64,000 bases of DNA from Mycobacterium sp. D16Q13 (GCF_002013375.1 NZ_MAEW01000008.1:1-64000), one strand, 5' to 3'. Positions 33,416 through 43,856 are shown, counted from the stretch's first letter. Numbers and translations: made by a program. Notes: a model not told the origin generated them from the sequence alone.

Positions 33416-36040
33416 TCAGGCAGACAGGCTGATTCGATGCGCCCCGGAGACCGCGTCATAACGGTCGGGACTGCACGTCAGCACGATCACCTGCGCCTCG
33501 GTACCCACCGCGCCGAACACCTCACCCATGCGCTCCAGCCTGTCGCTGTCGGTGAAGCCCAGTGCGTCGTCGATGATCACGGGTACCGCGTCCTCCGGCG
33601 CCACCAACGCGGCACTTGCCAGCCGTGCGACGATGCCCAGCTGTTCCTTAGCGCCGCCCGATAGCGACTCATAGGGAACAGTCCGGCCCTCCAGCGTCCG
33701 GCTGCGGATGCTCAGATCGCTGTCGACATCCACTTCGAAGGTCGGACCGAAGACCATGCGCCCCAACCGCTCCAGTTCCGCGCGGAATGGGTCGACATAA
33801 CGCAGCCTCATGCCGTCCCGGTGCCGCAACATCACCGATCGCAGCGTGTCGACGGCCCGCGCCTTGGCGCCTATCCTCGTGAATTCCGTTGCCGCATATT
33901 CTCGTTCAGAGGCAGCGGCATCCAGTTGATCCTTACGGCCCTGCCTGCCAAATACCTCCAGCCGCACCGCGATGTCGCGCAGCCGATGCCGCAACTCCTC
34001 GTGCCGCTGATCCAGCCCCTGCGCCAGTACCGAGACTTCGGCCAGCTCGGCGCGCACCCGGTCGGCTTCCAGCGCGGCCAGCTGATTCACGAGATCGGTG
34101 ACGCGGCGCGCGGTCAGGTCGGCCGCCTGGACCGCCTGCTCATGGCGCTCGGTCAGCAGATCGTCGGATGCCGACGCCCGCACCTGGGCAAGACGCTGCT
34201 CGGAAGCGGCCAGTTCTTCGGCGCGCGCGGCTTGCTTTTCCCGCAATACCGTTGCCTCAGTGGACTTCTCGACGAGCCGCTGAGCGGCCACCTGGACCGC
34301 CTGGCGGTGCGTGGCCTCTTCGGCCTGTAGCCGTTCGACCGCGGTCACCAGCCGGGCGACCTCGGCGCGCGCCTGCGCCGGATCAATCGCATCCCATAAG
34401 CCGGTGGCCTCCGGCGCGAGCTCGCGCAATCGGCTGAGCTTCCCACGCAACATGTCAAGGTTCTCCGAACCCATCAGCCCGTCGAGTAACGCCGTTAACC
34501 GGTCACGTTCGGCATGGAGTTCGGTACGCCGTTCATACTGCTTCTGCGCCTGCCCGATATCGGCGACACCAACGGTGGCCAATGCGGCGGCGAGCGCCGC
34601 GCGGGCGGCGTCGAGGTTGCCACGCAGTTGGGCCGCGTTGGCCCCCGGAATGATTCGGGTGACCGCCACGCCGGGAGCGGTGATCTCGATGGTGTCGGTG
34701 GCCGCACTCGCCCACTGCTCTCCGGCCTCGACCCGCCGCTGCTCACCGTTGACAGTGATGTCGACATCGGCGAGTGCCCGGACCTCCACCTGCGCCGAAG
34801 CGGTGTCCAGAGCCACCTCTGCCATACCGACAGCGCGCGCGGCGGACTCGATCGCCCCAAGCGACTGCGCGGTGATGACCAATCCGGAGAGCTCCGCGCC
34901 GACCGCGGTCAACTGGCGGGTCGTGAGGTCGATACGCGACACCCTGGCCGCCAACCCGTCTACCTCGTCCCGGGCGAGCGCGCGGTCCAAAGTGTCTCGG
35001 GCCGTCTCCAATTGGGCGCGGGTTCCGTCTATCGCCTGAGTCGCTTGGGTCGCGGCGGACTCGGCAGCCTCGGACAGCTGCCGTGCCGTTTCGTGCGCCT
35101 CCTTGGCGGCCGATGCCTGCTCTGCGAGCCCGGCGATCAACGCCCTGCGCGCCTGGACATCGGCAATCAGCTGCGCCCGCTCATCGCGTTTCGCCTGGGC
35201 GGCTACCGCCGCGGCTTGCGCTGCCTCCGCGACCACCGTCGCGTTATCGCGCTGCTGTAGCAGCATCGAAACAGCTTGGGAGGCTTGCTCTAACGGAGCC
35301 AGACGGCGACTGACCTCGGCACGATCGGCGATGACGGTGGCCAGATCCCGGGTCAGCTCGTCATGCTCGCGAACCTGCTGATCGACCTCGGTCACCGCGG
35401 CGTTGGCGACGGCCAGGGCGTCCTCGGCGGCGGTCAGTCGCGCACCGGCCTTGGCCCACTCGCCGGTAGGGCGCCCGGTCGCGGTGAAGTACAGCGCGTA
35501 TTCCGCATCGATCCGCTCCACCAGATCAGGCTCGCTACCCGAAAGCGCAACCGACTGCCCGGCAGCCAGATCCAGTGCACGCGTGAGCGCATCGCTCGAG
35601 GACAGGTCGAGCACGCCCGCGCCCGCCGACTGCAGGACGCGTTGCGCCTTCCACAAGTTCATGTCAATGGACTGATCCAGCATGTCCAGCACCCGCTGAT
35701 GCGCTTCATCGCCAGAGAGCTGTTCGCGGCGCGGCTCGATGACAGTCAGGTGTGTCTCGGCGCGCTTGTGGAAACGCTTGCGGTACACGAATCTAAAAGC
35801 TCCACAGCTGATTTCGGCCTCGATCTCGGAGCCGACATCCGCAAAAGTTGGCTTGACCTGCTTGACATCCTTCTTGGTGGAGCGGTCTTTGGATTCGATC
35901 AGTAGGTCGAGCGCCTCGATCATGGACGTCTTGCCGATCTCGTTCGCCCCGCTGACCACCACAACCCCGCGATCAGGAAAGGTGATGTCGCGATGGGCGA
36001 TTCCGCGATAGTTGGTCACCGACAGGCGGTGCAGTTTCAC
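33416..36040 (-). CDS. YhaN/SbcC-like SMC-type ATPase, no zinc hook
   Basis: An 874-residue ABC-ATPase-headed coiled-coil protein. Walker A is SGANEIGKTS (30-39). The C-terminal head has the signature LSGGAKEQLG and Walker B PVIIDDALGF. Long Ala/Glu/Arg/Gln coiled coils separate the heads. The apex lacks the CxxC zinc hook of Rad50/SbcC; the whole protein has only two Cys. A beta-rich segment (about 425-475, with VEVRALADVDITVNGE) sits near the apex instead. It overlaps the SbcD-like gene by 4 bp. Homologue in M. tuberculosis is Rv1278. DNA end processing is inferred. Confidence 0.88.
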   Translation of the reverse strand: MKLHRLSVTNYRGIAHRDITFPDRGVVVVSGANEIGKTSMIEALDLLIESKDRSTKKDVKQVKPTFADVGSEIEAEISCGAFRFVYRKRFHKRAETHLTVIEPRREQLSGDEAHQRVLDMLDQSIDMNLWKAQRVLQSAGAGVLDLSSSDALTRALDLAAGQSVALSGSEPDLVERIDAEYALYFTATGRPTGEWAKAGARLTAAEDALAVANAAVTEVDQQVREHDELTRDLATVIADRAEVSRRLAPLEQASQAVSMLLQQRDNATVVAEAAQAAAVAAQAKRDERAQLIADVQARRALIAGLAEQASAAKEAHETARQLSEAAESAATQATQAIDGTRAQLETARDTLDRALARDEVDGLAARVSRIDLTTRQLTAVGAELSGLVITAQSLGAIESAARAVGMAEVALDTASAQVEVRALADVDITVNGEQRRVEAGEQWASAATDTIEITAPGVAVTRIIPGANAAQLRGNLDAARAALAAALATVGVADIGQAQKQYERRTELHAERDRLTALLDGLMGSENLDMLRGKLSRLRELAPEATGLWDAIDPAQARAEVARLVTAVERLQAEEATHRQAVQVAAQRLVEKSTEATVLREKQAARAEELAASEQRLAQVRASASDDLLTERHEQAVQAADLTARRVTDLVNQLAALEADRVRAELAEVSVLAQGLDQRHEELRHRLRDIAVRLEVFGRQGRKDQLDAAASEREYAATEFTRIGAKARAVDTLRSVMLRHRDGMRLRYVDPFRAELERLGRMVFGPTFEVDVDSDLSIRSRTLEGRTVPYESLSGGAKEQLGIVARLASAALVAPEDAVPVIIDDALGFTDSDRLERMGEVFGAVGTEAQVIVLTCSPDRYDAVSGAHRISLSA

Positions 36041-37218
36041 GCCGCCGACCCTCTTGCCAATGAGCCCTTGGCCGAACCGCCTCGCCCTGCACTCGATGTG
36101 AGACGCAGCAGCAACGACAACGCGCCCTGAGCATCCGCGGAGGATTCTCCACCCGCGGCCGCCATCTCCTTCAGCTCGGCAATCGCGGATTCGGCGAAAC
36201 CGCCGACACCGAGATCACTGAACTCTCCATCGGCAGGTACTACCGCGATATCGGTGTGCCGCTCCCATGTCCGCACACTCGCGAAAAGCCGCGTGTACTT
36301 GTCCAGGCACTCTTCCAGCACGGCGTTATCGGTCACGCTCAGCGTTCCGGTCAGGGCCAGGCGCACCACGGTGCGCTCCTTGTCGGGCAGCAGTTCCAGG
36401 TTGAGCCCCAGATCGGCGATGTCGCGCGCGTTGTCCACCGACCGCCGGAGCGTGACGAACCGCCATCTGCCCACGTGATGAGCATCAACCTGTAGCGCAC
36501 CCGATTCGTCCAGACTCACCACGAGGGCGTGCCCCGGATCGGATTCGACATCGTCGTAGTTGGTGACCTCCGGCGCGCCCGAGTACCAGACCCGCCCACT
36601 GGAACCCACCTGAGTTCGGGAGTGCTTGTCTCCGAGCGCTACGTAATGGACGGCACCCCGGGCAAGAGCGTCCTCGACAGCCTTCAACGAGATAAGCGCA
36701 GGCTTCGTCGGATCGGGGTCCAGAATGTCGACACCACCGTGAGCCACCACGATGCGCCGTGTGCCATCGGCGGGTAGACCCTCCAGTTGTTCGGCCACGA
36801 GATCATGCGTGGGCGCCTTCGATCGCCACGGCACCGCGACCAGCTCGACTCCTGCAGCCACCTGATGGACGCCCGCGGTATCGAGCACGTGGACGTTCGC
36901 GGGCTTTTCTGCCAGGAACAGCTCGCTGGTGTACACCGAGGCGGCGTCCAGGGGATCGTGGTTGCCAGGAAGCAGATAGATGTCGACACCAACGCCCCGC
37001 ATCACCTCCAGCGCCTGGCTGATGACTCGCGGGGCCAGCTGATTGGACTCGAAGACGTCTCCGCACACCACCATGAAGTCGCAACCCTGTGCCACGGCAA
37101 CCTCGCCGAGAGACGCGATGGCCTCCCGACGCGCGGCTGAATACTGCGGCTGGGCTTCACCGGCAAGGAAATGCCGTGTCATGCCAAGCTGCCAATCAGC
37201 GGTGTGCAAGAACTTCAC
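36037..37218 (-). CDS. YhaO/SbcD-like metallophosphoesterase
   Basis: A 393-residue calcineurin-like phosphoesterase, the nuclease partner of the ATPase encoded next. Ligand motifs in order: HTADWQLG (Asp8, Gln10), CGDVFE (Asp54), GNHD (Asn86-Asp88), AHGG (His160) and ALGDKH (Asp197, His199). Compared with Mre11/SbcD, the DxH His is Gln and the first His of GHxH is Asp. A C-terminal helical tail likely binds the ATPase. Homologue is Rv1277. Coupled by a 4-bp overlap to the ATPase gene. Confidence 0.88.
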   Translation of the reverse strand: MKFLHTADWQLGMTRHFLAGEAQPQYSAARREAIASLGEVAVAQGCDFMVVCGDVFESNQLAPRVISQALEVMRGVGVDIYLLPGNHDPLDAASVYTSELFLAEKPANVHVLDTAGVHQVAAGVELVAVPWRSKAPTHDLVAEQLEGLPADGTRRIVVAHGGVDILDPDPTKPALISLKAVEDALARGAVHYVALGDKHSRTQVGSSGRVWYSGAPEVTNYDDVESDPGHALVVSLDESGALQVDAHHVGRWRFVTLRRSVDNARDIADLGLNLELLPDKERTVVRLALTGTLSVTDNAVLEECLDKYTRLFASVRTWERHTDIAVVPADGEFSDLGVGGFAESAIAELKEMAAAGGESSADAQGALSLLLRLTSSAGRGGSAKGSLARGSAA

Positions 37219-37350
37219 ACGCGAAGTCTATGGCCGTCTACCGACAACCTCCGGGACGCCGCGCCTCATCCCCGCGACCCGCCAGATGACTTATCCACAG
37301 GTCTGGCATTTGCCCGGCGCTCGTCGCACACCCCGGCTACCGTACGAATC

Positions 37351-37863
37351 ATGTCGGAGGACGCCAAGCGCACCCTGATCCTGATGCGGCATGCGAAGTC
37401 GGCGTATCCACCCGGTGTCGACGATCACGAGCGTCCGCTGAATCTGCGCGGTACCCGACAAGCCACCCAGGCTGGGACTTGGCTGCAGGACAACTTCAAT
37501 CGGATCGACGCGGTGCTGTGTTCGACTGCCACCCGGACCCGCGCGACGCTGACGCAGACCGGGGTCCACAGCCAGCTCGTCAGATTCAGCGACAAGCTCT
37601 ACGACTCGACGGTGGGGATCACCCTCGGCGAGATCAACGGGGTACCGGACTCCGCGACTACCGTGCTCGTCGTCGGGCATGAGCCCACCACGTCGCAGTT
37701 AGCACTGGCGCTGGCCAACACCGGCACCAGCAACGCCGAGGCCGCGAATCGAATCTCCACTAAGTTTCCGACCTCGGCGATCGCGGTGCTGACGACTCGC
37801 TCACCGTGGTCACGGCTCGAACTGGCAGGCGGATCGCTGACCAAGTTCCACGTACCGCGCTAG
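37351..37863 (+). CDS. SixA-like histidine phosphatase
   Basis: A 170-residue histidine phosphatase (phosphoglycerate mutase superfamily). The phosphoacceptor motif is LILMRHAKSAYP (10-21, catalytic His in RHA) and the second His is in VVGHEPTTSQ. SixA removes phosphate from phosphohistidine in signalling or PTS proteins; the true substrate here is unknown. I chose the ATG giving MSEDAKRTLILMRH because upstream sequence overlaps the divergent SbcD-like gene's promoter. M. tuberculosis counterpart is Rv1276c. Confidence 0.88.
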   Translation: MSEDAKRTLILMRHAKSAYPPGVDDHERPLNLRGTRQATQAGTWLQDNFNRIDAVLCSTATRTRATLTQTGVHSQLVRFSDKLYDSTVGITLGEINGVPDSATTVLVVGHEPTTSQLALALANTGTSNAEAANRISTKFPTSAIAVLTTRSPWSRLELAGGSLTKFHVPR

Positions 37864-37872
37864 CGGGCTGCC

Positions 37873-38475
37873 TCAGACCTTCTCCGCCACCTGGGTGGAC
37901 AGCTTCATCGCGCAATGGCACGCATCCGACGACGTGCCGTGACCCGCGCCAAGCAGCGTGACCGCCAATTCGAAGAACTGGTCGTCCCCGTACTCCAACG
38001 CGGTGACGCACATCCCGTAGGTCGAACTGATGAAGCCGCTCTTGCCTCCGGCCGAGAAGTCCTTGACCTCGTCGCGCGTTCGTTCCTCTCCTTCCCGCTC
38101 GCGGCCGATTGGGCTGCCCCGATACCAGGAGAGTGTGACGTTGGGGAGCGCACTCCAGGATCCGTTCGGAGACCACGTGCACCCGGCGGGGGTCTTTGCA
38201 ATCAGCTTGAGGTCAGTCCGGTGCACAACAGCCGAGATATCGGGTGTGGTGAGGCTGCCGCACTCGGAGTACACCGGGCCGACCCGAATGTCATGCCCGG
38301 CCGTGACGTCGTGCCCGCCGAGTTCACGGTGGTGGCTAGAGCATCCGGCGCTGAACATGACTCCCGAGGCCACCACAAGACACAGCAGTATCCCGGCGAT
38401 ACGGGACGAGCGAACACGACCTGTCAGATATTCACTGACAGCGTCATCTCCATCAATTTGATTGCCTGCGTGCAT
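37873..38475 (-). CDS. DUF3558 lipoprotein, LprC/LprB-like (copy 3)
   Basis: A 200-residue precursor. A basic region and hydrophobic stretch end in the lipobox FSAGC, so the protein is lipidated and surface-exposed. The DUF3558 core includes the motif WYRGSPIGREREGEERTR and paired Cys. The only ATG with a ribosome binding site (GCGGAG) lies 52 bp inside the upstream paralogue, so the genes overlap and are probably coupled. The motif is shared with copy 1 at 38978. The function of this family is unknown. Confidence 0.78.
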   Translation of the reverse strand: MHAGNQIDGDDAVSEYLTGRVRSSRIAGILLCLVVASGVMFSAGCSSHHRELGGHDVTAGHDIRVGPVYSECGSLTTPDISAVVHRTDLKLIAKTPAGCTWSPNGSWSALPNVTLSWYRGSPIGREREGEERTRDEVKDFSAGGKSGFISSTYGMCVTALEYGDDQFFELAVTLLGAGHGTSSDACHCAMKLSTQVAEKV

Positions 38476-38981
38476 GAGTCTCCGCCTTGGCCCTGCGGGT
38501 TGACCCACCATCCAACAACACCTGCGGCGTCGCTGGCAACTCCACAGGCGCCCGGCTGGTCCGGCGGCTTCATCACAATCGACGGAATGCCCTGGATCGC
38601 CCGTTCTTGGACGTTGTATTTCAGACTGTTCGCTGTGGCCTTTTCGGCGTCGAGGCTGCCGGTCTCGAACCAGAAGCGGGTGATGTCGACGAGGCCGCCG
38701 CTCTTACTCATGGCCTGCCACCGGCATAGCGCCCCCACAAAGGTGCTCTGAATGTCCCTTGGATCGGCGTCGACGGCCTTGGCCAGGACGTCCGTGGTGA
38801 GAACGTCACACTCCTTGAGCAGGTTGGGGTACTTCTGCTCAGCGGGCGTGCCGTCACCCAGATCGCCCTTGCCGGGCATGACCGCCTCACCGTCGACCGT
38901 GCCGCCGCAGCCTGCCGACGTGAGTGTGACCAGTGCGATGCAGGCCGCCGCGAACAGCGATTTCGTTTTCCGATGCGTCAT
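38424..38981 (-). CDS. DUF3558 lipoprotein, LprC/LprB-like (copy 2)
   Basis: A 185-residue lipoprotein with a short basic N-terminus (MTHRKTKSLF), hydrophobic core and lipobox TSAGC at about 21-25. The mature protein has Cys residues spaced as in DUF3558 (KECDVL, GALCRW, GACGVA, DSCTQA) but lacks the WYRGSPIGRE motif of its two neighbours. It starts with a 4-bp overlap on copy 1's stop. Confidence 0.85.
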   Translation of the reverse strand: MTHRKTKSLFAAACIALVTLTSAGCGGTVDGEAVMPGKGDLGDGTPAEQKYPNLLKECDVLTTDVLAKAVDADPRDIQSTFVGALCRWQAMSKSGGLVDITRFWFETGSLDAEKATANSLKYNVQERAIQGIPSIVMKPPDQPGACGVASDAAGVVGWWVNPQGQGGDSCTQAIKLMEMTLSVNI

Positions 38982-39565
38982 TTCTTGGCCGCCTTGATGG
39001 ACGTCTCGGTCAGCTGCTTAGCCACATCGCAGGGGTCGGGCGCACCTGATCCGGGCTCGAAGTTGATGGACCATTCGATGAAGTCGTTACCGAAGTCCAT
39101 GCCGATCTCGCACAGCTTGGTCACGGTGCCCGGGTAGCCGTCGGTGGCGATAAATCCCTTGTACCCGGCGATCTCGATGTCCTCGACGCTCGGGCGCGTC
39201 CGTTCTTCGGTCGCGCGCTCGCGGCCAATGGGGCTGCCGCGGTACCAGTTGAAGGAGAAGTGCGGTCCCACGATGCTTCCACCGCGAAGCCAGACACAAC
39301 CGACAGAGTTCTTGGCGGTGCCGACCAGGCCCACGACCTTGGTCATCTGCATCATCGCCTGGTCACTGATGCCGCCGCACTCCGTGAACATCGGCCCCTC
39401 GACGCCCTTGGACTTCGTCTGCGCCGGCGCCGTCGCGTTCGGCGCGGTGCCATTGGGCTCATCGGACTTATCACCGCCCGAACAGCCCGCCAACACCAGT
39501 GCAACCATCGCCAGCGCGACAGCACACTTGCCCCACACGTTGCGCGAATCCAAGCCCAACCTCAC
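38978..39565 (-). CDS. DUF3558 lipoprotein, LprC/LprB-like (copy 1)
   Basis: A 195-residue lipoprotein, first of three tandem paralogues. The GTG start is preferred because it gives a compact signal peptide (CAVALAMVALVLAGC lipobox LAGC). A Thr/Asn/Ala-rich linker leads to the DUF3558 core with Cys-rich FTECGG and the motif WYRGSPIGRERATEERTR. M. tuberculosis has two such genes (lprB, lprC) at this locus next to ABC exporter genes. Confidence 0.85.
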   Translation of the reverse strand: MRLGLDSRNVWGKCAVALAMVALVLAGCSGGDKSDEPNGTAPNATAPAQTKSKGVEGPMFTECGGISDQAMMQMTKVVGLVGTAKNSVGCVWLRGGSIVGPHFSFNWYRGSPIGRERATEERTRPSVEDIEIAGYKGFIATDGYPGTVTKLCEIGMDFGNDFIEWSINFEPGSGAPDPCDVAKQLTETSIKAAKK

Positions 39566-39646
39566 ATGTGCACTGTAGCGGCACAAACCGGAGTCAACCA
39601 CTGAGCTGCGGCTTTGTTGCGGGCCTGGTGTGCGACAGTGGTGCCC

Positions 39647-41386
39647 ATGCCTCAGGGTCAGTTGCGGGCCCTTCTGGGACGCTACGTCCGCCCGTACCGC
39701 AGCCTCGTCGCGGTGGTCGTCGTCCTGCAGACCCTCAGCACGCTGGCCTCCTTGTACCTACCGACCGTCAACGCCGCGATCATCGACGACGGTGTGGCAC
39801 AGGGCGACACCCGAATGATCATGCGGCTCGGCATGGTGATGCTCGCCGTGACGCTGGTGCAGATCGCCTGCTCGATCGGCGCGGTGTATTTCGGTTCCAG
39901 AACAGGTATGGGGTTCGGCCGCGATATGCGATCGGCGCTGTTCCATCACATCACCGGGTTCTCCGCCGAGGAGTCCGCCCGATTCGGCGCGCCGACCCTG
40001 CTGACGCGCACCACCAACGATGTTCAGCAATTACAAGTGCTGGTGCAGATCACCTGCACCATGCTGGTGACGGCGCCGATCATGTGCGTCGGCGGAATCG
40101 CCATGGCGGTCCATCAGAATGCGGGCTTGTCCTGGCTGCTCATCGTGAGCATGCCCGCGCTCGGTGTGACCAATTGGTACATCGTGCGCTCGATGTTGCC
40201 GATCTTCCGCCGAATGCAACGACTCATCGACGGCATCAACCGCGTGATGCGAGAACAACTGACCGGTATTCGGGTCATCCGCGCATTCACACGGGAAGCA
40301 GTGGAGCGCAAACGATTTAGCGTCGCTGTCGCCGAGGTATCCGACACGGCGCTGGCCGCCGGACGATGGCAGGCCCTGATGCTGCCCACTACTTCATTGG
40401 TCATCAATACCTCCAGCGTGGCGCTGATCTGGTTCGGCGGGCTGCGGATCGACCAGGGACAGATGCAGGTGGGCTCGCTGGTGGCCTTCTTGTCCTACTT
40501 CTTGCAGATCCTCATGTCGATGATGATGCTCACCATGCTGGCCGTCATGGTGCCGCGCGCATCAGCGTGTGCCGAACGGATCGCCGAGGTGTTCGAAACG
40601 GTGGGATCGATTACAGCACCGGCCGATCCGGTGCATGTGGACGCACTCGACCCGACCGTCGAGTTCACCGATGCCGGGTTCCGTTATCCCGGTGCCGAGC
40701 GTGCGGTGCTGGAAGGGGTTTCGTTCACGGCGCGACCAGGGACGGTCACCGCCGTGGTCGGCGCGACGGGCTGCGGTAAGAGCACGCTGCTGTCTTTGAT
40801 CCCCCGCTTGCACGACGTGACCGCAGGTTCGGTACGTGTGGGCGGTCACGATGTTCGCCGATACGACCCTGAGGACCTTTGGATGGTTATGGGTCTGGTC
40901 CCGCAGCGGGGCTACTTGTTCTCCGGAACGGTGGAAAGCAACCTGCGCTATGGCAAGTCGGATGCCACCGAGGACGAGATGTGGGATGCGTTGCGCGTCG
41001 CCCAGGCGGCGGACTTTGTCCACGCGCACGCCTCGGGGCTGCAGATGCCGGTGTCGCAAGGCGGTATCAACTTTTCGGGCGGGCAGCGTCAGCGCATCGC
41101 GATTGCGCGGGCGGTGATTCGCCGCCCCGGCGTCTACCTGTTCGATGACGCGTTCTCCGCGCTGGATGTGCATACCGATGCGCGGTTACGGGAGGCGCTG
41201 CGTGCGGTCGCCGCGCACGCCACCGTGATTGTTGTGGCACAACGGATATCGACGGTGGTCGATGCAGACCAGATCGTCGTTCTGGAGGACGGCCGAGTGG
41301 CCGCGGTGGGCACCCACGCCGAACTGGCGGACCGCTGTGAGATGTACCAGGAGATCTGCGATTCGCAGGCGGTGCTGCCGGTATGA
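39647..41386 (+). CDS. ABC exporter half-transporter, degenerate-site subunit
   Basis: A 579-residue fused membrane and ATPase protein (type IV ABC exporter). Six membrane helices occupy about 1-310. The ATPase has Walker [10 protein letters not shown] and a canonical FSGGQ signature. The Walker B is followed by Asp ([11 protein letters not shown]) instead of the catalytic Glu, and the H-loop reads VVAQRIST with Gln for His. So its own ATP site is probably non-hydrolytic. It is coupled by a 4-bp overlap to the second subunit. Homologue: Rv1273c. Substrate unknown; lipid or drug export is inferred. Confidence 0.92.
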   Translation: MPQGQLRALLGRYVRPYRSLVAVVVVLQTLSTLASLYLPTVNAAIIDDGVAQGDTRMIMRLGMVMLAVTLVQIACSIGAVYFGSRTGMGFGRDMRSALFHHITGFSAEESARFGAPTLLTRTTNDVQQLQVLVQITCTMLVTAPIMCVGGIAMAVHQNAGLSWLLIVSMPALGVTNWYIVRSMLPIFRRMQRLIDGINRVMREQLTGIRVIRAFTREAVERKRFSVAVAEVSDTALAAGRWQALMLPTTSLVINTSSVALIWFGGLRIDQGQMQVGSLVAFLSYFLQILMSMMMLTMLAVMVPRASACAERIAEVFETVGSITAPADPVHVDALDPTVEFTDAGFRYPGAERAVLEGVSFTARPGTVTAVVGATGCGKSTLLSLIPRLHDVTAGSVRVGGHDVRRYDPEDLWMVMGLVPQRGYLFSGTVESNLRYGKSDATEDEMWDALRVAQAADFVHAHASGLQMPVSQGGINFSGGQRQRIAIARAVIRRPGVYLFDDAFSALDVHTDARLREALRAVAAHATVIVVAQRISTVVDADQIVVLEDGRVAAVGTHAELADRCEMYQEICDSQAVLPV

Positions 41387-43278
41387 CTGGGGCGATCGGC
41401 TTTCGAGGTGTGCAACAAGGGCCGGCAGAACGTTCCCGGGACTTCCGCGGCACCGCCGTACGGATGGTGAGACGACTTGCTCCGCAACGTTTTCTGACCG
41501 CCATGGTGATCACTCTGTCCATGACCGGTATCGCGATCGGGGTCATCGGGCCCCGGATCCTGGGGCATGCCACCGATCTCTTGTTCAACGGGGTCATCGG
41601 ACGGGAGTTGCCCGCCGAGCTCAGCAAGGAACAGGCCATCGAGGCGGCTCGGGCCCGCGGGGACGGCCAGTTCGCACAGATGCTTTCCGGCATGAACGTC
41701 ACCCCCGGGGTGGGTGTCGATTTTCACGCGGTGGGGATGACGCTGGCCCTGGCCTTGGGTATGTATCTGGCGGCCGGGTTACTGGCATGGGTACAGGCAC
41801 GGCTTCTCAACGTCACCGTGCAGCGCACGGTGGTGGCGCTGCGTGCCGATGTAGAAGACAAACTGCATCGGCTTCCCTTGTCATACTTTGATTCCCGACA
41901 GCGCGGGGAAATCCTCAGCCGCGTAACCAACGATGTCGACAATATCCAGACGTCACTGCAGATGAGCATCAACCAGCTGCTGAGCTCAATGCTGACCCTG
42001 GTTGCCGTACTTGCCATGATGCTCAGCATCTCGCCGCTGCTGGCACTGATCACACTCGCGACCGTGCCCATGTCGCTATGGGTGACGCGCGCGATCGCCC
42101 GCCGCTCCCAACAGCTGTTCGTGGCGCAGTGGTCTAACACCGGGAAACTCAACGCACACATCGAGGAGACCTACAGCGGTTTCACCATCGTCAAGACCTA
42201 CGGACACCGCGCCGAGGCAGAGGCAATCTTCGCCGATCGGAACGCCAAGGTCTACAGCAGCGCCTTTGGGGCACAGTTTTTCTCGGGATTGGTATCGCCC
42301 GCCACGGCGTTCATTGGAAACCTGAGCTATGTGGCAGTGGCGGTGGTGGGCGGCATGAAGGTGGCCTCCGGCGACCTGACGCTCGGCGGCATCCAGGCGT
42401 TCACGCAATACGTGCGGCAGTTCAATCAGCCCCTGACACAGGTCGCGGCGATGTACAACACCCTGCAGTCCGGACTCGCCAGCGCCGAAAGGGTTTTCGA
42501 GCTGCTGGACGAGGACGAGGAGCCGCCCGATCCGGCATCTCCTGCGACGGTCCCGGGCGGGACCCCGGGTGTCGAGTTCGATGACATCAGCTTTAGCTAC
42601 TCCCCCGGCAACGCGGTGATCGAAGGGCTGTCGCTGCTCGTCGAACCGGGGCAAACGGTAGCGATCGTCGGGCCGACCGGGGCCGGAAAGACCACCCTGG
42701 TGAACCTGCTGATGCGCTTCTACGACATCGACTCCGGGCGGATACTGCTGGACGGCACTGATATCTCGACGATGAGCCGACATGATCTGCGGTCTCGGAT
42801 GGGGATGGTGCTACAGGACACCTGGCTTTTCGGCGGCACCATCGCCGAGAATATCGCCTACGGGCGGCCCGAGGCCTCTGACGACGAGGTCCGCGAGGCT
42901 GCGCGTGCGGCATACGTGGACCGATTTGTGCGCACACTTCCCGACGGCTACGACACCAGGATCGCCGACGACGGTGAGAACATCAGTGCCGGAGAGAAGC
43001 AGTTGATCACCATCGCCCGTGCATTCCTGGCACGCCCGCAGCTGCTGATTCTCGACGAAGCGACGAGCTCGGTGGATACCCGCACCGAGCTACGAATCCA
43101 GCGGGCCATGGCCGAGCTGCGCCGGGACCGAACGAGTTTCATTATCGCCCATAGGCTTTCCACCATTCGCGATGCGGATCGCATTCTCGTGATGGATGGC
43201 GGCTGCGTCGTCGAGAGCGGCACTCACACGGAACTGCTGGCGCGCCGCGGCGCCTACTTCGCGATGACACAGGCCTAG
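41383..43278 (+). CDS. ABC exporter half-transporter, catalytic-site subunit
   Basis: A 631-residue partner of the previous gene product. Six helices lie in about 30-350 with an N-terminal extension. Walker A is GPTGAGKTT, Walker [13 protein letters not shown] has the catalytic Glu, and the H-loop is IIAHRLST. The signature is SAGEK instead of SGGQ. Combined with the first subunit's good signature, this gives one consensus and one degenerate site. Homologue: Rv1272c. Ends by overlapping the stop of the next, opposite gene by 4 bp. Confidence 0.92.
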   Translation: MTGAIGFRGVQQGPAERSRDFRGTAVRMVRRLAPQRFLTAMVITLSMTGIAIGVIGPRILGHATDLLFNGVIGRELPAELSKEQAIEAARARGDGQFAQMLSGMNVTPGVGVDFHAVGMTLALALGMYLAAGLLAWVQARLLNVTVQRTVVALRADVEDKLHRLPLSYFDSRQRGEILSRVTNDVDNIQTSLQMSINQLLSSMLTLVAVLAMMLSISPLLALITLATVPMSLWVTRAIARRSQQLFVAQWSNTGKLNAHIEETYSGFTIVKTYGHRAEAEAIFADRNAKVYSSAFGAQFFSGLVSPATAFIGNLSYVAVAVVGGMKVASGDLTLGGIQAFTQYVRQFNQPLTQVAAMYNTLQSGLASAERVFELLDEDEEPPDPASPATVPGGTPGVEFDDISFSYSPGNAVIEGLSLLVEPGQTVAIVGPTGAGKTTLVNLLMRFYDIDSGRILLDGTDISTMSRHDLRSRMGMVLQDTWLFGGTIAENIAYGRPEASDDEVREAARAAYVDRFVRTLPDGYDTRIADDGENISAGEKQLITIARAFLARPQLLILDEATSSVDTRTELRIQRAMAELRRDRTSFIIAHRLSTIRDADRILVMDGGCVVESGTHTELLARRGAYFAMTQA

Positions 43279-43799
43279 AGCTGCGGACCTTGCGTCCGTA
43301 GGTCCCGAACCTCCGTCATGGCACCGCGCAGCTTGTCCAGCCAATCCTCGGCGTGTTCACCGACCAGCCGCACCGCCCACGCCAGCGCATCGGCACGGGA
43401 GCGGGCAACTCCGGCCTCCACCAGGGTGTCGAGTACCTGACGCTCAGGCTGTCGCAGCCGCGTCATCACCGGAACCGCGATGTGCGTGAACAGAATTCGC
43501 TCCGGCTCTTCAGCGGTACCCACATCGACACCCCAGGAAACCTTGCGCCCGTACCGAGCCTGCGCCTCGTCGGCGATGCGCATTCGATGGGAGCGCGTCT
43601 CTTCCCGGAAACGCGAGGCCCGGCCTGCAGCACGCGCCTCGCTCTCGTTGTCACCCTCATCCGCGGGTAGCCGACCGATGACGGTGATCTCTTCGCGGTC
43701 GACGACGACTTCGGGATCACCACTGAACCAGCCGTCGGGCAGGCGCCCGGCGAACCAGTCCGCGGCGTCGGAGGCGTCGGACTGTTGATCTCGTTTCAT
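43275..43799 (-). CDS. Conserved actinobacterial protein of unknown function
   Basis: A 174-residue soluble protein. The N-terminus contains [33 protein letters not shown] central basic segment ([30 protein letters not shown]) and a C-terminal helical region with [25 protein letters not shown] follow. The pattern is of a small regulatory or accessory protein common in actinobacteria; I do not recognise a function. It sits tail to tail with the ABC exporter gene. Confidence 0.78.
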   Translation of the reverse strand: MKRDQQSDASDAADWFAGRLPDGWFSGDPEVVVDREEITVIGRLPADEGDNESEARAAGRASRFREETRSHRMRIADEAQARYGRKVSWGVDVGTAEEPERILFTHIAVPVMTRLRQPERQVLDTLVEAGVARSRADALAWAVRLVGEHAEDWLDKLRGAMTEVRDLRTQGPQL

Positions 43800-43827
43800 G
43801 ATTACAAAATTACACGCTTACAAACCT

Positions 43828-43856
43828 CAGAGCGTTCGCTTATAGCGAACACTCTG
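43828..43856. promoter_or_regulatory. Hairpin or operator CAGAG-GTTCGC
   Basis: CAGAG-c-GTTCGC and GCGAAC-a-CTCTG form an 11-bp stem with one mismatch around a TTATA loop. Reading leftward it contains TATAAG, a possible -10. It lies between the stop of the small membrane protein gene and the start of the 174-residue protein gene, so it could terminate the first or control the second. Confidence 0.45.

Noticed and set aside
43828..43856. LexA-type operator in GTTCGC/GCGAAC
   Set aside because: Half-sites are in the reverse order of the SOS box.
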